A stretch of DNA of 43,688 bases from Siccirubricoccus soli (GCF_024178315.1 NZ_JAMZIK010000056.1:1-43688); one strand, 5' to 3'. Shown: positions 26,242 to 34,917, counted from the first letter of the stretch. Program-made: numbers and translations. The notes: generated by a model from the sequence alone, not told the origin.

Positions 26242-26712
26242 TCAGCCATCGGCGCGCGGCACCCAGGGGATGCGGGCCAGCTCGATGCCCTCTTCGCGCA
26301 GCGTCTCGGCCTCGGCATCGGTCGTCTCGCCGTAGATGCCGCGCGCGTCGCTCTCACCGCGATGGATCTTGCGCGCTTCCTCGGCGAAATCCCGGCCGAC
26401 ATAGTCGCAATGCTTCTCCACCTCGGCCCGCATGCGCTGCAGCAGCGCCAGCACCTGGGCGGGCATGGGGCCGGCAGCGGCCTGGCTGCGGGATTCGGCG
26501 GGCGGCGCGGCCGGGGGCGACTCGGGCGGCTTGGCGCGGCTGCTGCCCTTCTTCGGAATCGCCGGGGCCATGAGCTGCTTGGTCACCTCGGTCCCGCCGC
26601 AGACCGGGCATTGCACGAAGCCGGCCTTGGCCTGCTTCTCATAGGCCACGCTGTCCTTGAACCAGCCGTCGAATTCATGCCCGGAGGCGCAACGGAGGTC
26701 GTAGTGGATCAT
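26242..26712 (-). CDS. DUF1178 family protein (FmdB-like zinc-ribbon N-terminus)
   Basis: 156 aa. MIHYDLRCASGHEFDGWFKD opens with Cys8, and Cys35/Cys38 in QCPVCGG complete a rubredoxin-like zinc knuckle. A linker rich in Pro/Ala/Ser follows, then the conserved C-terminal half (VEKHCDYVGRDFAEEARKIH, RGIYGETTDAEAETLREEGI). The biochemical function of the family is unknown. It is downstream of grxC on the same strand, but an 88-bp gap contains a CIRCE-like operator 55-79 bp before the ATG. It probably has its own, stress-controlled promoter. Confidence 0.88.
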   Translation of the reverse strand: MIHYDLRCASGHEFDGWFKDSVAYEKQAKAGFVQCPVCGGTEVTKQLMAPAIPKKGSSRAKPPESPPAAPPAESRSQAAAGPMPAQVLALLQRMRAEVEKHCDYVGRDFAEEARKIHRGESDARGIYGETTDAEAETLREEGIELARIPWVPRADG

Positions 26713-26766
26713 TCCCCATCATCCTCGGCCCGGCACCCATGCCGGGGTGTCATCGGAGTGTAGCGC

Positions 26767-26791
26767 TGGCACTCATCGGCGTGGAGTGCCA
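26767..26791. promoter_or_regulatory. CIRCE-like HrcA operator
   Basis: tggcactc (26767-26774), 9-bp spacer, gagtgcca (26784-26791): perfect 8-bp arms with the exact spacing of CIRCE (consensus TTAGCACTC-N9-GAGTGCTAA). The flanks read CTGGCACTC and GAGTGCCAA. The core GCACTC-N9-GAGTGC is expected by chance far less than once in a window this size. It sits between the grxC stop and the DUF1178 ATG; no groES, groEL, dnaK or hrcA gene is in the window. Confidence 0.7.
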
Positions 26792-26800
26792 AAGCGGTGC

Positions 26801-27058
26801 TCAGCCCGCCAGAAGCGTGTCCAGCTTGCCTGCACGCTCCAGCGCCATCAGGTCGTCCGAGCCGCCGATGGAGCGGCCATCGATGAAGATCTGCGGCACG
26901 GTGGTGCGGCCGCCGGAGCGGGCGATGGCGTCCTTGCGGGCCTGAGAGCCGTGCGGCGCATCGAACTCCTCGAAGGGCACGCCCTTGCGCGTGAGCAGCG
27001 CCACGGCGCGCTCGCAATAGGGGCAGAAGGGCTGGGTGTAGATCTCGATCTTCGGCAT
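26801..27058 (-). CDS. grxC: Glutaredoxin (GrxC type)
   Basis: 85 aa, the standard length of glutaredoxin 3. MPKIEIYTQPFCPYCERAV has the dithiol active site CPYC at residues 12-15. TTVPQIFIDGRSIGGSDDL carries the conserved cis-Pro TVP and the GG-D glutathione-binding motif. Reduces disulfides and glutathionylated proteins in the cytoplasm with glutathione. The ribosome site is weak. Its stop is 9 bp from the CIRCE-like site that precedes the DUF1178 gene. Confidence 0.95.
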   Translation of the reverse strand: MPKIEIYTQPFCPYCERAVALLTRKGVPFEEFDAPHGSQARKDAIARSGGRTTVPQIFIDGRSIGGSDDLMALERAGKLDTLLAG

Positions 27059-27102
27059 GGCAGATAGCTTGGGGCCTTTCGTGGGTGAATCAAGGCGGTA
27101 CC

Positions 27103-27258
27103 GGAAGGGGCTTCCCCCTCCAGGTTGAACGCGGGTGTCCGCTACCCGCCAAAGGCCGAAAAGCCTCTGAGAGTTTCGGCCCGAGGTTCCGCCACAGGAC
27201 TCGCGGGGGTCCCAGGTCCCCTGGGCGGGTGGAACCGGAAGGAACGACGAAGCCCCTC
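27103..27258. repeat. Intergenic cluster of five hairpins
   Basis: The gap 27059-27259 contains ggaagggg-ctt-cccc (27103-27117), gcgggt/acccgc (27131-27136, 27144-27149), ggccgaaa/tttcggcc (27154-27161, 27174-27181), an outer ggttcc/ggaacc (27185-27190, 27231-27236) enclosing cccagg/cctggg (27211-27216, 27220-27225), and gacga/tcgtc near the comF stop. acccgccaaaggccgaa at 27144-27160 matches the complement of 26138-26154. No gene is supported here. Confidence 0.65.
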
Positions 27259-27259
27259 G

Positions 27260-28051
27260 TCAGGCCCGCTCGAGCCGCGGATCCGGCACCCTGGCCGCCG
27301 CCAGCACTTCCACCGAAGCGGCGCCGGCCTCCAGCAGCGCGCGGGCACAGGCCTCCGCCGTGGCGCCGGAGGTCATGACGTCATCTACCAGCAGCACCCG
27401 CTTCCCGGCCAAGCGCGGCGCGAGGCGGGCCGGGACGCGGAAGGCATCGGCGAGCACCGCCGCGCGCTCCGCCGCCCCCATCTCCCCCAGCGGCGGCGTG
27501 GCGCGGCTGCGGCGCAGCAGGTCCGGCACATTCGGCTTGCCGGCGTGTCGGGCCAGGCGCCCGGCCAGCAGCGCAGCCTGATTGTAGCGACGGCGGAACA
27601 GTCGCCGCCAGTGCAGCGGCACCGGCGCCAGCAGATCCGCCCGCGCCAGCAGCGCCGCGCCCGCCCGGGCCATGTGCAGGGCCAGCGGCCCGGCCAGCTC
27701 CGTCCGGTCGGCATGCTTGAAGGGCAGGATCAGCTTCTGCGCCCCGGCATCGTAGCGCAGCGCCGCCCGGGCCCGGGCGAAGGCGCGCGGCATCGCGACG
27801 CAGACTTCGCAGAGCGGCCCCTCCGGCCCCGGCATCCCGTGCCCGGCATGCGGGAAGGGCACGCCGCAGCAGGCGCAGCAGGGCGCGCCGATGAAGGACA
27901 GCCCGGCGAAGCAGGCGGCGCAGAGCGTGCCCTGCAGCTGCACCGGAGCGTCGCAGGTGAGGCAGTGCGGCGGCAGCAGCAGGTCCAGCGCGGCGCCGCC
28001 GAGCCGCTTCCCGATCCGGCGCAGCCCCTCAAGCGGCGCCGAAGCGGGCAT
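27260..28051 (-). CDS. comF: ComF-family phosphoribosyltransferase-like protein
   Basis: 263 aa from the ATG at 28049-28051, which overlaps the rhodanese gene by 23 bp. The N-terminal double zinc ribbon has Cys30/33, 44/47, 58/59/61/62 and 81/84. The C-terminal type I phosphoribosyltransferase domain has HWRRLFRRRYNQAALLA and the PRPP loop VLLVDDVMTSGAT at about 219-231. ComF/GntX proteins act in DNA uptake or in utilisation of DNA in some bacteria; the enzymatic reaction is not defined. The hairpin cluster follows its stop. Confidence 0.93.
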   Translation of the reverse strand: MPASAPLEGLRRIGKRLGGAALDLLLPPHCLTCDAPVQLQGTLCAACFAGLSFIGAPCCACCGVPFPHAGHGMPGPEGPLCEVCVAMPRAFARARAALRYDAGAQKLILPFKHADRTELAGPLALHMARAGAALLARADLLAPVPLHWRRLFRRRYNQAALLAGRLARHAGKPNVPDLLRRSRATPPLGEMGAAERAAVLADAFRVPARLAPRLAGKRVLLVDDVMTSGATAEACARALLEAGAASVEVLAAARVPDPRLERA

Positions 28052-29615
28052 CGCCGTCCCGCGCCACCTCATGCACCAGGTCGATCTCCCAGGAGAGGTA
28101 TTCGCGCATCGCCTCCTCCACCCCCTCATTGCGGTCGTAGGGGCGGAGGTAGACGTCGATGCAGGCGGCGTCCTCCGGGTTGCGGCGATCGACTACCAGC
28201 GGCAGGCCGGCTTCCTTCCAGGCGGCGAGACCGCCCTCCAGCAGCAGCACCGGGGCAGCGGTCAGGCCGCGCAGCTCCGGCACCGCCAGGCGGCCGGTCA
28301 CCGGCTCCGCGGCGGCGACCACCACCTGTGCCGCGCCTGCCAGCGCCGGGGCCAAGCCGGCCAGGCGGGTACGCACGCCCCAGAGGGCGCCGGGGATCGC
28401 CGCCTCCCGGAAGTCGAGGGACCGGGTGAGCTGCACCACCTTCGTGCCGCCCTTCTCCAGCGCCGCGGCCAGGGTGGCAGGGGTGACGGAGGGGGCGTCC
28501 ACCGCCGCCACCTCCGGGCAGTCCGGCGCCGGGGTGCCGGTCTCGAGCGCGCCCTGCAGCCCGCCCTCCAGCACGAAGACCTCCCATTGCCCGAGCTGAC
28601 GGAGCCACCCCCCGGCCATGCGGGCGCGCACCCCGGTATCGTCCACCAGTACGATCCGGGCGCCGCGCACCGCAACCCACTGGTCGGTGGCCTGGACGAG
28701 CTGCCCGCCGGGGGCGTTGCGGCTGCCGGGCAGATGGCCGGCGGCGTATTCGGCGGGGTCGCGCACATCCAGCACCAGGGTCGTGCGGCCCGTCTCCGCC
28801 AGCAGGGCGACGAGGCCGGCGCGGTCCAGCGGTTTCACCCCATGCCGGTCGGCGAAGGCCTGGGCACGCTCCAGCGCCACGGGCAGGCTGGCCGGGGTGC
28901 CTTCGGGGTAGCTCAGCGCCTTGCCGCGGTCGCAGGTGAAGCCGGCCAGCTCCCACCCCATGGTGCCGTTGCGCAGCGCCACCACCTTGTTCGGCACCCC
29001 GGCACTGCGGAGCGATTCGGCACCCATGATGGAGCGCGTGCGGCCGGCGCAATTCACCACGATGGTGGTGGCGGGGTCCGGCGCCAGCTCGCCGATCCGA
29101 TAGACCAGCTCGCCCCCCGGCACGCAGGTGGCGCCGGGGATGGACATGCGGCGGAACTCCTCCATCGGCCGGCTGTCCAGGATCACCATGTCGGTGCCGC
29201 CGCGGCGCATGGCGTCCAGCTCGGCCGGGTCGATGGAGGGGGTGTGGTAGTGGTGCTCCACCCACTCCCCGAAGGCCTTGGACGGCACGTTCACGCCCGA
29301 GAAGAGGACATAGCCCGCCGCCTCCCAGGCTGGGGTGCCGCCTTCCAGCACGCTCACATCCGTGTAGCCGACGCGCTCCAGCCAAGTGGCGAGGCGCGCC
29401 GCCAGCCCGCCCTCCCCGCCATCGACGCAGGCGATGCGGGTGCTGCGGCAGGGCAGGATGGCGCGGGCACGCAGCTCGGCCTGGGAGAGCGGGCAGGGAT
29501 TCGCCCAGAAGAGGTGCGACCGGCCGAACTCCCCGACTTCCCGCGCATCGAGGATGGCGAGCTCCCTGCCGTCATGGATCCAGCTCTTCAGGGTCGGCGC
29601 GTCGATGCTGCGCAT
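28029..29615 (-). CDS. Four-domain rhodanese-like protein
   Basis: 528 aa, ATG at 29613-29615 with GGAGG 11 nt upstream. Four rhodanese repeats can be traced. Domain 1 (about 3-100) has ILDAREVGEFGRSH and Cys63 in IACVDGGEG. Domain 2 (about 126-225) has the best active loop, Cys189 in VVNCAGRTRS. Domain 3 (about 262-360) has VLDVRDPAEYAAGHLPGS but Asp in place of Cys (LVDDTGVRA). Domain 4 (about 385-480) has lost the Cys (VVAAAEPVTG). Likely moves sulfur through Cys189, with the other domains structural or binding. It is upstream of, and overlaps, comF. Confidence 0.88.
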   Translation of the reverse strand: MRSIDAPTLKSWIHDGRELAILDAREVGEFGRSHLFWANPCPLSQAELRARAILPCRSTRIACVDGGEGGLAARLATWLERVGYTDVSVLEGGTPAWEAAGYVLFSGVNVPSKAFGEWVEHHYHTPSIDPAELDAMRRGGTDMVILDSRPMEEFRRMSIPGATCVPGGELVYRIGELAPDPATTIVVNCAGRTRSIMGAESLRSAGVPNKVVALRNGTMGWELAGFTCDRGKALSYPEGTPASLPVALERAQAFADRHGVKPLDRAGLVALLAETGRTTLVLDVRDPAEYAAGHLPGSRNAPGGQLVQATDQWVAVRGARIVLVDDTGVRARMAGGWLRQLGQWEVFVLEGGLQGALETGTPAPDCPEVAAVDAPSVTPATLAAALEKGGTKVVQLTRSLDFREAAIPGALWGVRTRLAGLAPALAGAAQVVVAAAEPVTGRLAVPELRGLTAAPVLLLEGGLAAWKEAGLPLVVDRRNPEDAACIDVYLRPYDRNEGVEEAMREYLSWEIDLVHEVARDGDARFGAA

Positions 29616-29726
29616 GGGGTGGGTCCTCCGTCGCGCGGAGGCTAACCTGCCCTCACCCACGGGACCAGCACCGCCCGCCCCGGCATCGGGCCCCCGGCGC
29701 CCCGCCCGGGACTTACGCCGCCTGTT

Positions 29727-29753
29727 GCCTGCCGCAGCTTTGCCGCGGCAGGC
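29727..29753. other. Hairpin upstream of the rhodanese gene
   Basis: Perfect 9-bp arms gcctgccgc (29727-29735) and gcggcaggc (29745-29753), 9-nt loop. It lies in the 208-bp gap between two same-strand genes, so it could end the protease transcript or fold in the rhodanese leader. Confidence 0.5.
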
Positions 29754-29787
29754 TGTGCGAAATGCCGGTCGCCCCGCGACTCCCGGG

Positions 29788-29824
29788 GCTCCCCATGACG
29801 TTGCACGGCAACGTCATGGGGAGC
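29788..29824. terminator. 16-bp perfect inverted repeat abutting the protease stop
   Basis: Arms gctccccatgacgttg (29788-29803) and caacgtcatggggagc (29809-29824) are perfect with a 5-nt loop. The last arm base is the first base of the protease stop codon TAG (29824-29826, read leftward). It is a very strong RNA hairpin, but there is no U-run downstream. Confidence 0.6.
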
Positions 29825-30744
29825 TAGCGCATGCAGCGCAGGAAGACGGTGGAGGGATGCGCGACCTCGCCGACCTCGGCGGCGCTGCGCGCCGCGCTGC
29901 TCGGCGCCACCCGCGGCTCCACGCCGTTGCGGCGGAGGAAGTCCATCGCTTCATGGCCCTTCACTGCGAAATTGACGTTCTGCGGGATGTCGCCGGTGCT
30001 CTGGGCGATGCGCTGGGCATTCAGCTTGGAGACGACGACGCCCACCACATGGCCCTGCATGTCCAGCAGCGGCCCGCCGGAATTGCCCGGCTGCACCGGG
30101 GCGCTGATCTGGAACTGGCGCGGGTTGTCGCGCAGCCCCGCCAGCGCCGAGACCTCCCCCGTGGTCAGGGTGGGGCCGGAGGAGAGCAGCCCGGCGAGCG
30201 GGAAGCCATAGGTCACCACCCCCTCTCCGCGCCGCATCTCCGGTCCGCCGCGGAAGGTGAGCGGGGGGCCGGCATTGCCGCGGACATTCAGCAGCGCCAG
30301 GTCGCGCTGCTCATCCGTGGCGGCGACGGTCGCCACCAGCTCCTCCCCGCCCGAGGCTGGGCGGACACGCATCTCGGCGCAGCCATTGGCGACATGGTGA
30401 TTGGTCAGCAGCCGCCCGGGCGCCACGACGAAGCCGGTGCCGGAGGAGACCGGGCGGCGCCCGCCACCCGGCCCGCCGAAGGGGTCGCTGCCCGGGGGCA
30501 GGGGCGGCGGCTTGCCGGCCAGGCTGGCGCCCGGGGCGGGACCGGGGGCAGGCGGGGGAGCGGGCGCAAGGCCGGGCGCCGCCCCGGGGCCGGGCTGCAT
30601 CCCGCGTGGCGGCGGACTGCCGAAGGAAGGCTTGCCCCCTGGGCCCATGGGGGCGGGCTCGGCGCCCAGGGGCGGCGGCTTCTGCCCGCAGGCCGGGGCG
30701 GCCAGCAGAGCGGAACAGAGGAGTGGGACGATCCAGGCTCGCAT
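29824..30744 (-). CDS. Secreted trypsin-like serine protease (HtrA-type fold)
   Basis: 306 aa from the ATG at 30742-30744. Signal peptide MRAWIVPLLCSALLAAPACG; the Cys19 context is only a poor lipobox. A long Pro/Gly-rich linker covers about residues 22-97. The protease domain has GTGFVVAPGRLLTNHHVANG with catalytic His117, QRDLALLNV with Asp148, and QPGNSGGPLLD with Ser222. No PDZ domain follows, unlike DegP/DegQ. Periplasmic or surface quality-control role is likely but not shown. The 16-bp inverted repeat begins at its stop codon. Confidence 0.9.
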   Translation of the reverse strand: MRAWIVPLLCSALLAAPACGQKPPPLGAEPAPMGPGGKPSFGSPPPRGMQPGPGAAPGLAPAPPPAPGPAPGASLAGKPPPLPPGSDPFGGPGGGRRPVSSGTGFVVAPGRLLTNHHVANGCAEMRVRPASGGEELVATVAATDEQRDLALLNVRGNAGPPLTFRGGPEMRRGEGVVTYGFPLAGLLSSGPTLTTGEVSALAGLRDNPRQFQISAPVQPGNSGGPLLDMQGHVVGVVVSKLNAQRIAQSTGDIPQNVNFAVKGHEAMDFLRRNGVEPRVAPSSAARSAAEVGEVAHPSTVFLRCMR

Positions 30745-30935
30745 CGGGGCACCCTGCCGGCGGGGTAGGGACGTGGTCAACCGGAACGGCTCCGGAAGCT
30801 TGACGCAGATGGTGACAGCAACATGGCCTGAGGAGGACGAAAAACCGTGAATCCGCGAAGCCTGTGCATGTCGGGAGGCGGGCCGCGGCCGGTTGCCCGC
30901 CATCGCCGCCGACCCGCCCTGGCGCAGCCGCCGGA

Positions 30936-31373
30936 TCAGCTCGCCAGGCGCGGCGCCATGGCCACGAGCGGCGCGCGGCCCGCGGCGGGGCGCGGCGCGA
31001 TGCCGTCCAGCACCGTGAGCAGCTCACCGATATCGAAGGGCTTGTGCAGCAGGGCCCGGGGCGGCCGCGCGGTCTGGTAGAGCACCTCCCGCCCGCCGGG
31101 CGGCAGGTAGCCCGTCATCACCACCACCGGCAGGTCGGGCTGCTCCTGCCGCAGGGCGTAGATCAGATCCCATCCTGTAAGGCGCGGCATGGCCAGGTCG
31201 GTCAGCAGCAGGTCGAAGCGGCTCTCCCGTGCCAGGCGCAGTGCGACCTCACCATCGGGCGCCATCACCACCTGATGGCCGGCTTCGGCCAGAATATCCT
31301 CCAGCACCATCGCTGCCAGGGCTTCGTCCTCCGCGACCAGCACCCGTAGGGCCGGCCCGTCCCGCTCCGTCAT
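30936..31373 (-). CDS. Single-domain response regulator (CheY-like)
   Basis: 145 aa, receiver domain only. Acidic pair E15/D16 in VLVAEDEALAAMVLEDIL, phospho-acceptor D59 in LLLTDLAMPRLTGWDL, Thr87 in VVVMTGYLPPGG and Lys111 in LLHKPFDIGELL. The C-terminal tail has no output domain. It is of the type often linked to hybrid histidine kinases, but no kinase is encoded here. AGGACAGGG lies upstream of the ATG. Gaps on both sides suggest single-gene transcription. Confidence 0.92.
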   Translation of the reverse strand: MTERDGPALRVLVAEDEALAAMVLEDILAEAGHQVVMAPDGEVALRLARESRFDLLLTDLAMPRLTGWDLIYALRQEQPDLPVVVMTGYLPPGGREVLYQTARPPRALLHKPFDIGELLTVLDGIAPRPAAGRAPLVAMAPRLAS

Positions 31374-31566
31374 GACCTGCCCTGTCCTCCGCCTCGCCTC
31401 GCGAGATCCAAAGATGCTCTAGCGCCGCCATCGGCAGGGCGGGATCAAACCCAGTTGAATTCGCCGAATATCATGGACCCGTTGCGTGATTGACCGATGC
31501 AAGCGGAACGATGACGTGCCGCGGCTGCGGCGGCAAGGCCCGGTCGCCGGCCGATCCGCGCGGGAT

Positions 31567-32760
31567 TCAGCCCCAGTCCCGGATCGCCTGCAGATAGGCG
31601 GCGACGGAGAGGGCGGGATCGGCCGCCACCCGCAGATGCGCCGCCGCCGCCGCCCCGCGGGCCGCCAACCCGGCCGGGTCGGCCAGCAGGGCGCCGATCG
31701 CCGCGGCGAGTCGCGGCAGCAGCTCCGGCCCCGACTCCAGCTTCGCAACGACCGCGTCCGGCCATTCACCGAGCGGCCCGGCGGCATCCACCAGCGCCGG
31801 CAGGCCGAGGCCGAGCGCCCGGACCAGGGCGCCGGAACTCTCCCCGGCCAGCGGCCAGCGGAGATTGACCAGCAGATCCGCCGCCCTGGCATGGGCAAGG
31901 AATTCCTCCTCCCCCAGCCAGCCGGTGATGCGGACCCGGTCGCCGAGGCCGAGCCGGGCGATCTGCCCTTCCAGGTCGAAGCCCGGCTCCACCGCCCCGG
32001 CGATGACATGCAGCAGCGGGGAGCCGGCATCGCGCAGCCGCGCCACCGCCTCCAGCACCAGGTCGATCCGCTTGGCCGGGGTGGCGTGGCCGAGGGAGAG
32101 CAGCACCGGCCGGTCGGGCGGCAGATGACAGCGCGCACGCGCTTCCGCCTTGCTCAGCCCTGCGGCCGTGGCGACCAGCGGCGAGAGGTGGTGCGGCACC
32201 ACCCGCACCTCCGGCCCGCCGATGCGGGCGACGCGGCCGGCGGCGAAGCGGCTGTGGACCAGTACGCCGCGCGCCCGGTCCAGCACCGCGCCGTTCAGCG
32301 GCAGCAGGAAGCGCTGCGCCGGGTCGAACAGCCCGTGCCGGCGGCGCCGGGCGAGGCGCCGCCCGGCCTCGCCATACTCCGCCGCCAGCGCCTGCTCGTA
32401 TCCCGCCCAGTCGCCGCGGCCGAGGGTCAGCGCTTCCACCAGATGATGCAGCACCGGGTCGTGCAGCACGAGGATGCCGGGGCTGCGCAGCGCCGCGCGA
32501 TAGACATGCGCGTGGTCGAGCGAATTGCCGAGCTGGAAGAGATGCGGAAGGGCGGCGAGCGCCGGGTCGCGCCGGTACTCCATCTCTGCCAGCACCTCGC
32601 AGCCTGGCAGCGGCACCTTGTCGGCCATCCGCGCCACCACCACGGCGATGCGGCGATGCTCCGCCAGCAGCGGCAGCAGCTCCGCGCTGTAGGCGGCGAT
32701 GCCGGAACGCGCCGGCGGCAGCGGGGTGAAGACGACGAGGTCGGCCGGGGTGGCGCTCAT
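31567..32760 (-). CDS. GT4-type glycosyltransferase
   Basis: 397 aa, GT-B fold. The N-terminus DLVVFTPLPPARSGIAAYSA is the usual glycine loop for the acceptor side, with ILVLHDPVLHHL. The C-terminal donor half has PVLLSLGHATPAKRIDLVLE and FLAHARAADLLVNLRWPLAG, with ESSGALVRALGLGLPALV in place of the common EGFG motif. Transfers a sugar from a nucleotide donor to a surface glycan; donor and acceptor unknown. It starts 18 bp after the DUF4214/coiled-coil gene and is last in a three-gene leftward run. Confidence 0.88.
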   Translation of the reverse strand: MSATPADLVVFTPLPPARSGIAAYSAELLPLLAEHRRIAVVVARMADKVPLPGCEVLAEMEYRRDPALAALPHLFQLGNSLDHAHVYRAALRSPGILVLHDPVLHHLVEALTLGRGDWAGYEQALAAEYGEAGRRLARRRRHGLFDPAQRFLLPLNGAVLDRARGVLVHSRFAAGRVARIGGPEVRVVPHHLSPLVATAAGLSKAEARARCHLPPDRPVLLSLGHATPAKRIDLVLEAVARLRDAGSPLLHVIAGAVEPGFDLEGQIARLGLGDRVRITGWLGEEEFLAHARAADLLVNLRWPLAGESSGALVRALGLGLPALVDAAGPLGEWPDAVVAKLESGPELLPRLAAAIGALLADPAGLAARGAAAAAHLRVAADPALSVAAYLQAIRDWG

Positions 32761-32778
32761 CCCCGCCCCCTTCCCGGC

Positions 32779-33417
32779 TCAGCGTGCTTCGAGGGCAAGG
32801 ATGCGGGCCTCCAGGGCGCGCAGCCGCGCCTCCATCTGCATCTGGCTGGCGGCGAGAAGATCCCCGACATAGCCGGCCAGCAGCGGCGCCAGGGCGGCGG
32901 CGGCGCGCTCCTCGGCGGTGGCGAGCGCGCCCTCCGGCGCGCCGGCGTCGCGCAACAGCCTGGCGACGCCCTCCAGCCGCTCCCCCACCTCCCGCCGCAG
33001 CAGGGCGAGTTCCTGGCGCAGCGCGGCGTCCCTCGCCTCGATCACCTCGGCGCCGAGCCCGCCCCCGCCGCCATCCTGCAACGCCAGCACCTCGCGCAGC
33101 TCGAGCAGCTGCTCGGCCAGGAATTCGCTGCGGATCGCCAGCACCGCCTGCAGCGCGCGGAGCGGGTCGGTCGGCAGGATCGGGCCGGGCGGCAGGTGGA
33201 TGGGCGCGGCGACGCGTTTCGCCTCCTCGGACTCCATCATCTGCCGCAGCGCATCGGCACGGCGCTCCGGCCGGTCGGCGACCAGCTCCAGATAGTGGCG
33301 GTAGCCGCCCGCATCCGGCCAGCGCCGCAGCAGCGCCATATAGAGAGTGACCACGAAATCATGGTCCTCGCCGAAGAGCAGGTCCCCGGCCTCGAAGCGG
33401 CGGCGCGGGGGGGCCAT
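32779..33417 (-). CDS. DUF4214-domain coiled-coil protein
   Basis: 212 aa. The start ATG at 33415-33417 overlaps the stop of the upstream glycosyltransferase as TGATG; an in-frame GTG lies one codon earlier. The N-terminal DUF4214-like unit is DFVVTLYMALLRRWPDAGGY with RHYLELVADRPERRADAL. The C-terminal two thirds are almost purely helical, with heptads such as ALRQELALLRREVGERLEGV and ending MQMEARLRALEARILALEAR. No signal peptide. It is embedded between two glycosyltransferases, so a scaffold or chain-length role is possible but unproven. Confidence 0.82.
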   Translation of the reverse strand: MAPPRRRFEAGDLLFGEDHDFVVTLYMALLRRWPDAGGYRHYLELVADRPERRADALRQMMESEEAKRVAAPIHLPPGPILPTDPLRALQAVLAIRSEFLAEQLLELREVLALQDGGGGGLGAEVIEARDAALRQELALLRREVGERLEGVARLLRDAGAPEGALATAEERAAAALAPLLAGYVGDLLAASQMQMEARLRALEARILALEAR

Positions 33418-34802
33418 CACTCGGCGGCCAGGCGCGGCGCCTCGGCCGGGACCGGCGGCGCCAGATCGATGCCGAGCTTCGCATAGAGGGCGCTGAGGCG
33501 CTCCGCATAGCGCTCCGGGCTGAACAGGGCGGCGCGGCGCGGTCCTGCTTCCGCCAGCCGGGCGCGCAGCTCGGCATCGCCGTCCAGCGCCTGGATGGCC
33601 TGCACGAGGCCGGAGATGTCGTAGGGGTCCACCTGCAGCGCCGCATCCCCTACCACCTCAGGCATGGAGGCGGAGTTGGAGGTGATGACGGGCGTGCCGA
33701 GCAGCATGGATTCCAGCGCCGGCAGGCCGAATCCTTCGTAGAGCGAGGGGAAGAGCACGCCGCGGGCGCCGCGGATCAGGTTCACCAGCAGGCGGAAGGG
33801 CGCGTAGTCCAGCAGAATGATCTTTCGCCGGGTCCTGAGCGTTCCGCCTTCCAGTACCAGGGTGCGGATATGGTCGTCGAACATCAGGCGGAGCTCCTGC
33901 TCCGACTTCCAGGCCTTCTTGCCGACGATGACCAGCGGGTCCGCCACATTGGCCGCCAGATAGGCCTGGATCATCCGGCCGACGTTCTTCTTCGGCTCGA
34001 TGGCGCCGAAGAACAGCCAGTAGCGGCCAGCGGCCAGGCCGAAGCTCCCCTCGATCTCGGCGGCGACCGCCGGCATCGGCACCTCGCGGAACTTCTTCGG
34101 GATGTCCACCGCCTGGTAGGTGTTCGTCACCCGCTCCTCCGGCACGCCGAGCAGGCTGACGATGTCCCGCTTGGACGCTTCGGAGACGGTGACGATGTGC
34201 TCGGCGCTGCGGGCGAGCAGGCGGTTGAGGCGGAAATAGCGGCGCTTGTTGTCGAGGGTGGTGTAGGGCAGGCGCAGCGGCACCAGGTCGTGCATGGTGT
34301 AGATGTTGCGGGTGCCCGGCATGGCGATCGGGATCGGGTAGGTCCAGTGCATCAGCTCCGGCCGCCGGCCGCCGCGCATCCGGACCGGCAGCAGCCGCTG
34401 CATGACGCGGAAATGCGCATGCGCCTGCTGGAACACCTCCCGCGCATTCCAGATCTCGTCGTAATGCGGCAGGCGGTCGCGGAAGGTGGTGGCGATGACC
34501 TGGCCGGTGACAGGCACCCGGCTGGCCACCTCCCCACCCGGGGAGCCGATCAGCCGGTAGCCGCGGCGGATGGCCTGCAGCCATTGCGGCGCCTCGCCCA
34601 CCCTTTCGTCGAAGAAGGCGATCTCCCGAATCAGCGGATCGCGGGAGGGCGAGGCGCGGGTGCCGTAGAGCACGCCCACCTCGGCGCCCAGGCGGGCCAT
34701 GGCGAAGCTGAGGTTCCGCGCATAGGTCGCCACCCCGGTCCCCTGGTCCAACGCCAGGTTGTAGCCATCGAGGAAGATCCTGGGCCGTTTCGGGGCACCC
34801 AT
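33417..34802 (-). CDS. GT4-type glycosyltransferase
   Basis: 461 aa. [20 protein letters not shown] is the N-terminal loop, and [20 protein letters not shown] and [20 protein letters not shown] are typical of mannosyl/rhamnosyl GT4 enzymes. The donor domain has [34 protein letters not shown] and the E-x7-E motif in [21 protein letters not shown] at 34800-34802 with GGAG about 9 nt upstream. First gene of the leftward run, divergent from the TPR-glycosyltransferase side. Confidence 0.92.
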   Translation of the reverse strand: MGAPKRPRIFLDGYNLALDQGTGVATYARNLSFAMARLGAEVGVLYGTRASPSRDPLIREIAFFDERVGEAPQWLQAIRRGYRLIGSPGGEVASRVPVTGQVIATTFRDRLPHYDEIWNAREVFQQAHAHFRVMQRLLPVRMRGGRRPELMHWTYPIPIAMPGTRNIYTMHDLVPLRLPYTTLDNKRRYFRLNRLLARSAEHIVTVSEASKRDIVSLLGVPEERVTNTYQAVDIPKKFREVPMPAVAAEIEGSFGLAAGRYWLFFGAIEPKKNVGRMIQAYLAANVADPLVIVGKKAWKSEQELRLMFDDHIRTLVLEGGTLRTRRKIILLDYAPFRLLVNLIRGARGVLFPSLYEGFGLPALESMLLGTPVITSNSASMPEVVGDAALQVDPYDISGLVQAIQALDGDAELRARLAEAGPRRAALFSPERYAERLSALYAKLGIDLAPPVPAEAPRLAAE

Positions 34803-34917
34803 CCGTTCAATCTCCGGCAACCTCGCGGCGGCATCATGCCGCGCAACTTCACACCGCCACGTGAACGGGGATGTGTGCAAGCCCTCTTTCGATGACGCGC
34901 TGCCGCACCAATATCGC

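Noticed and set aside
30847-31080. GTG-initiated plus-strand ORF behind GAGGAGGAC
   Set aside because: It overlaps the response-regulator gene antisense, the product is low-complexity, and the spacing is long.
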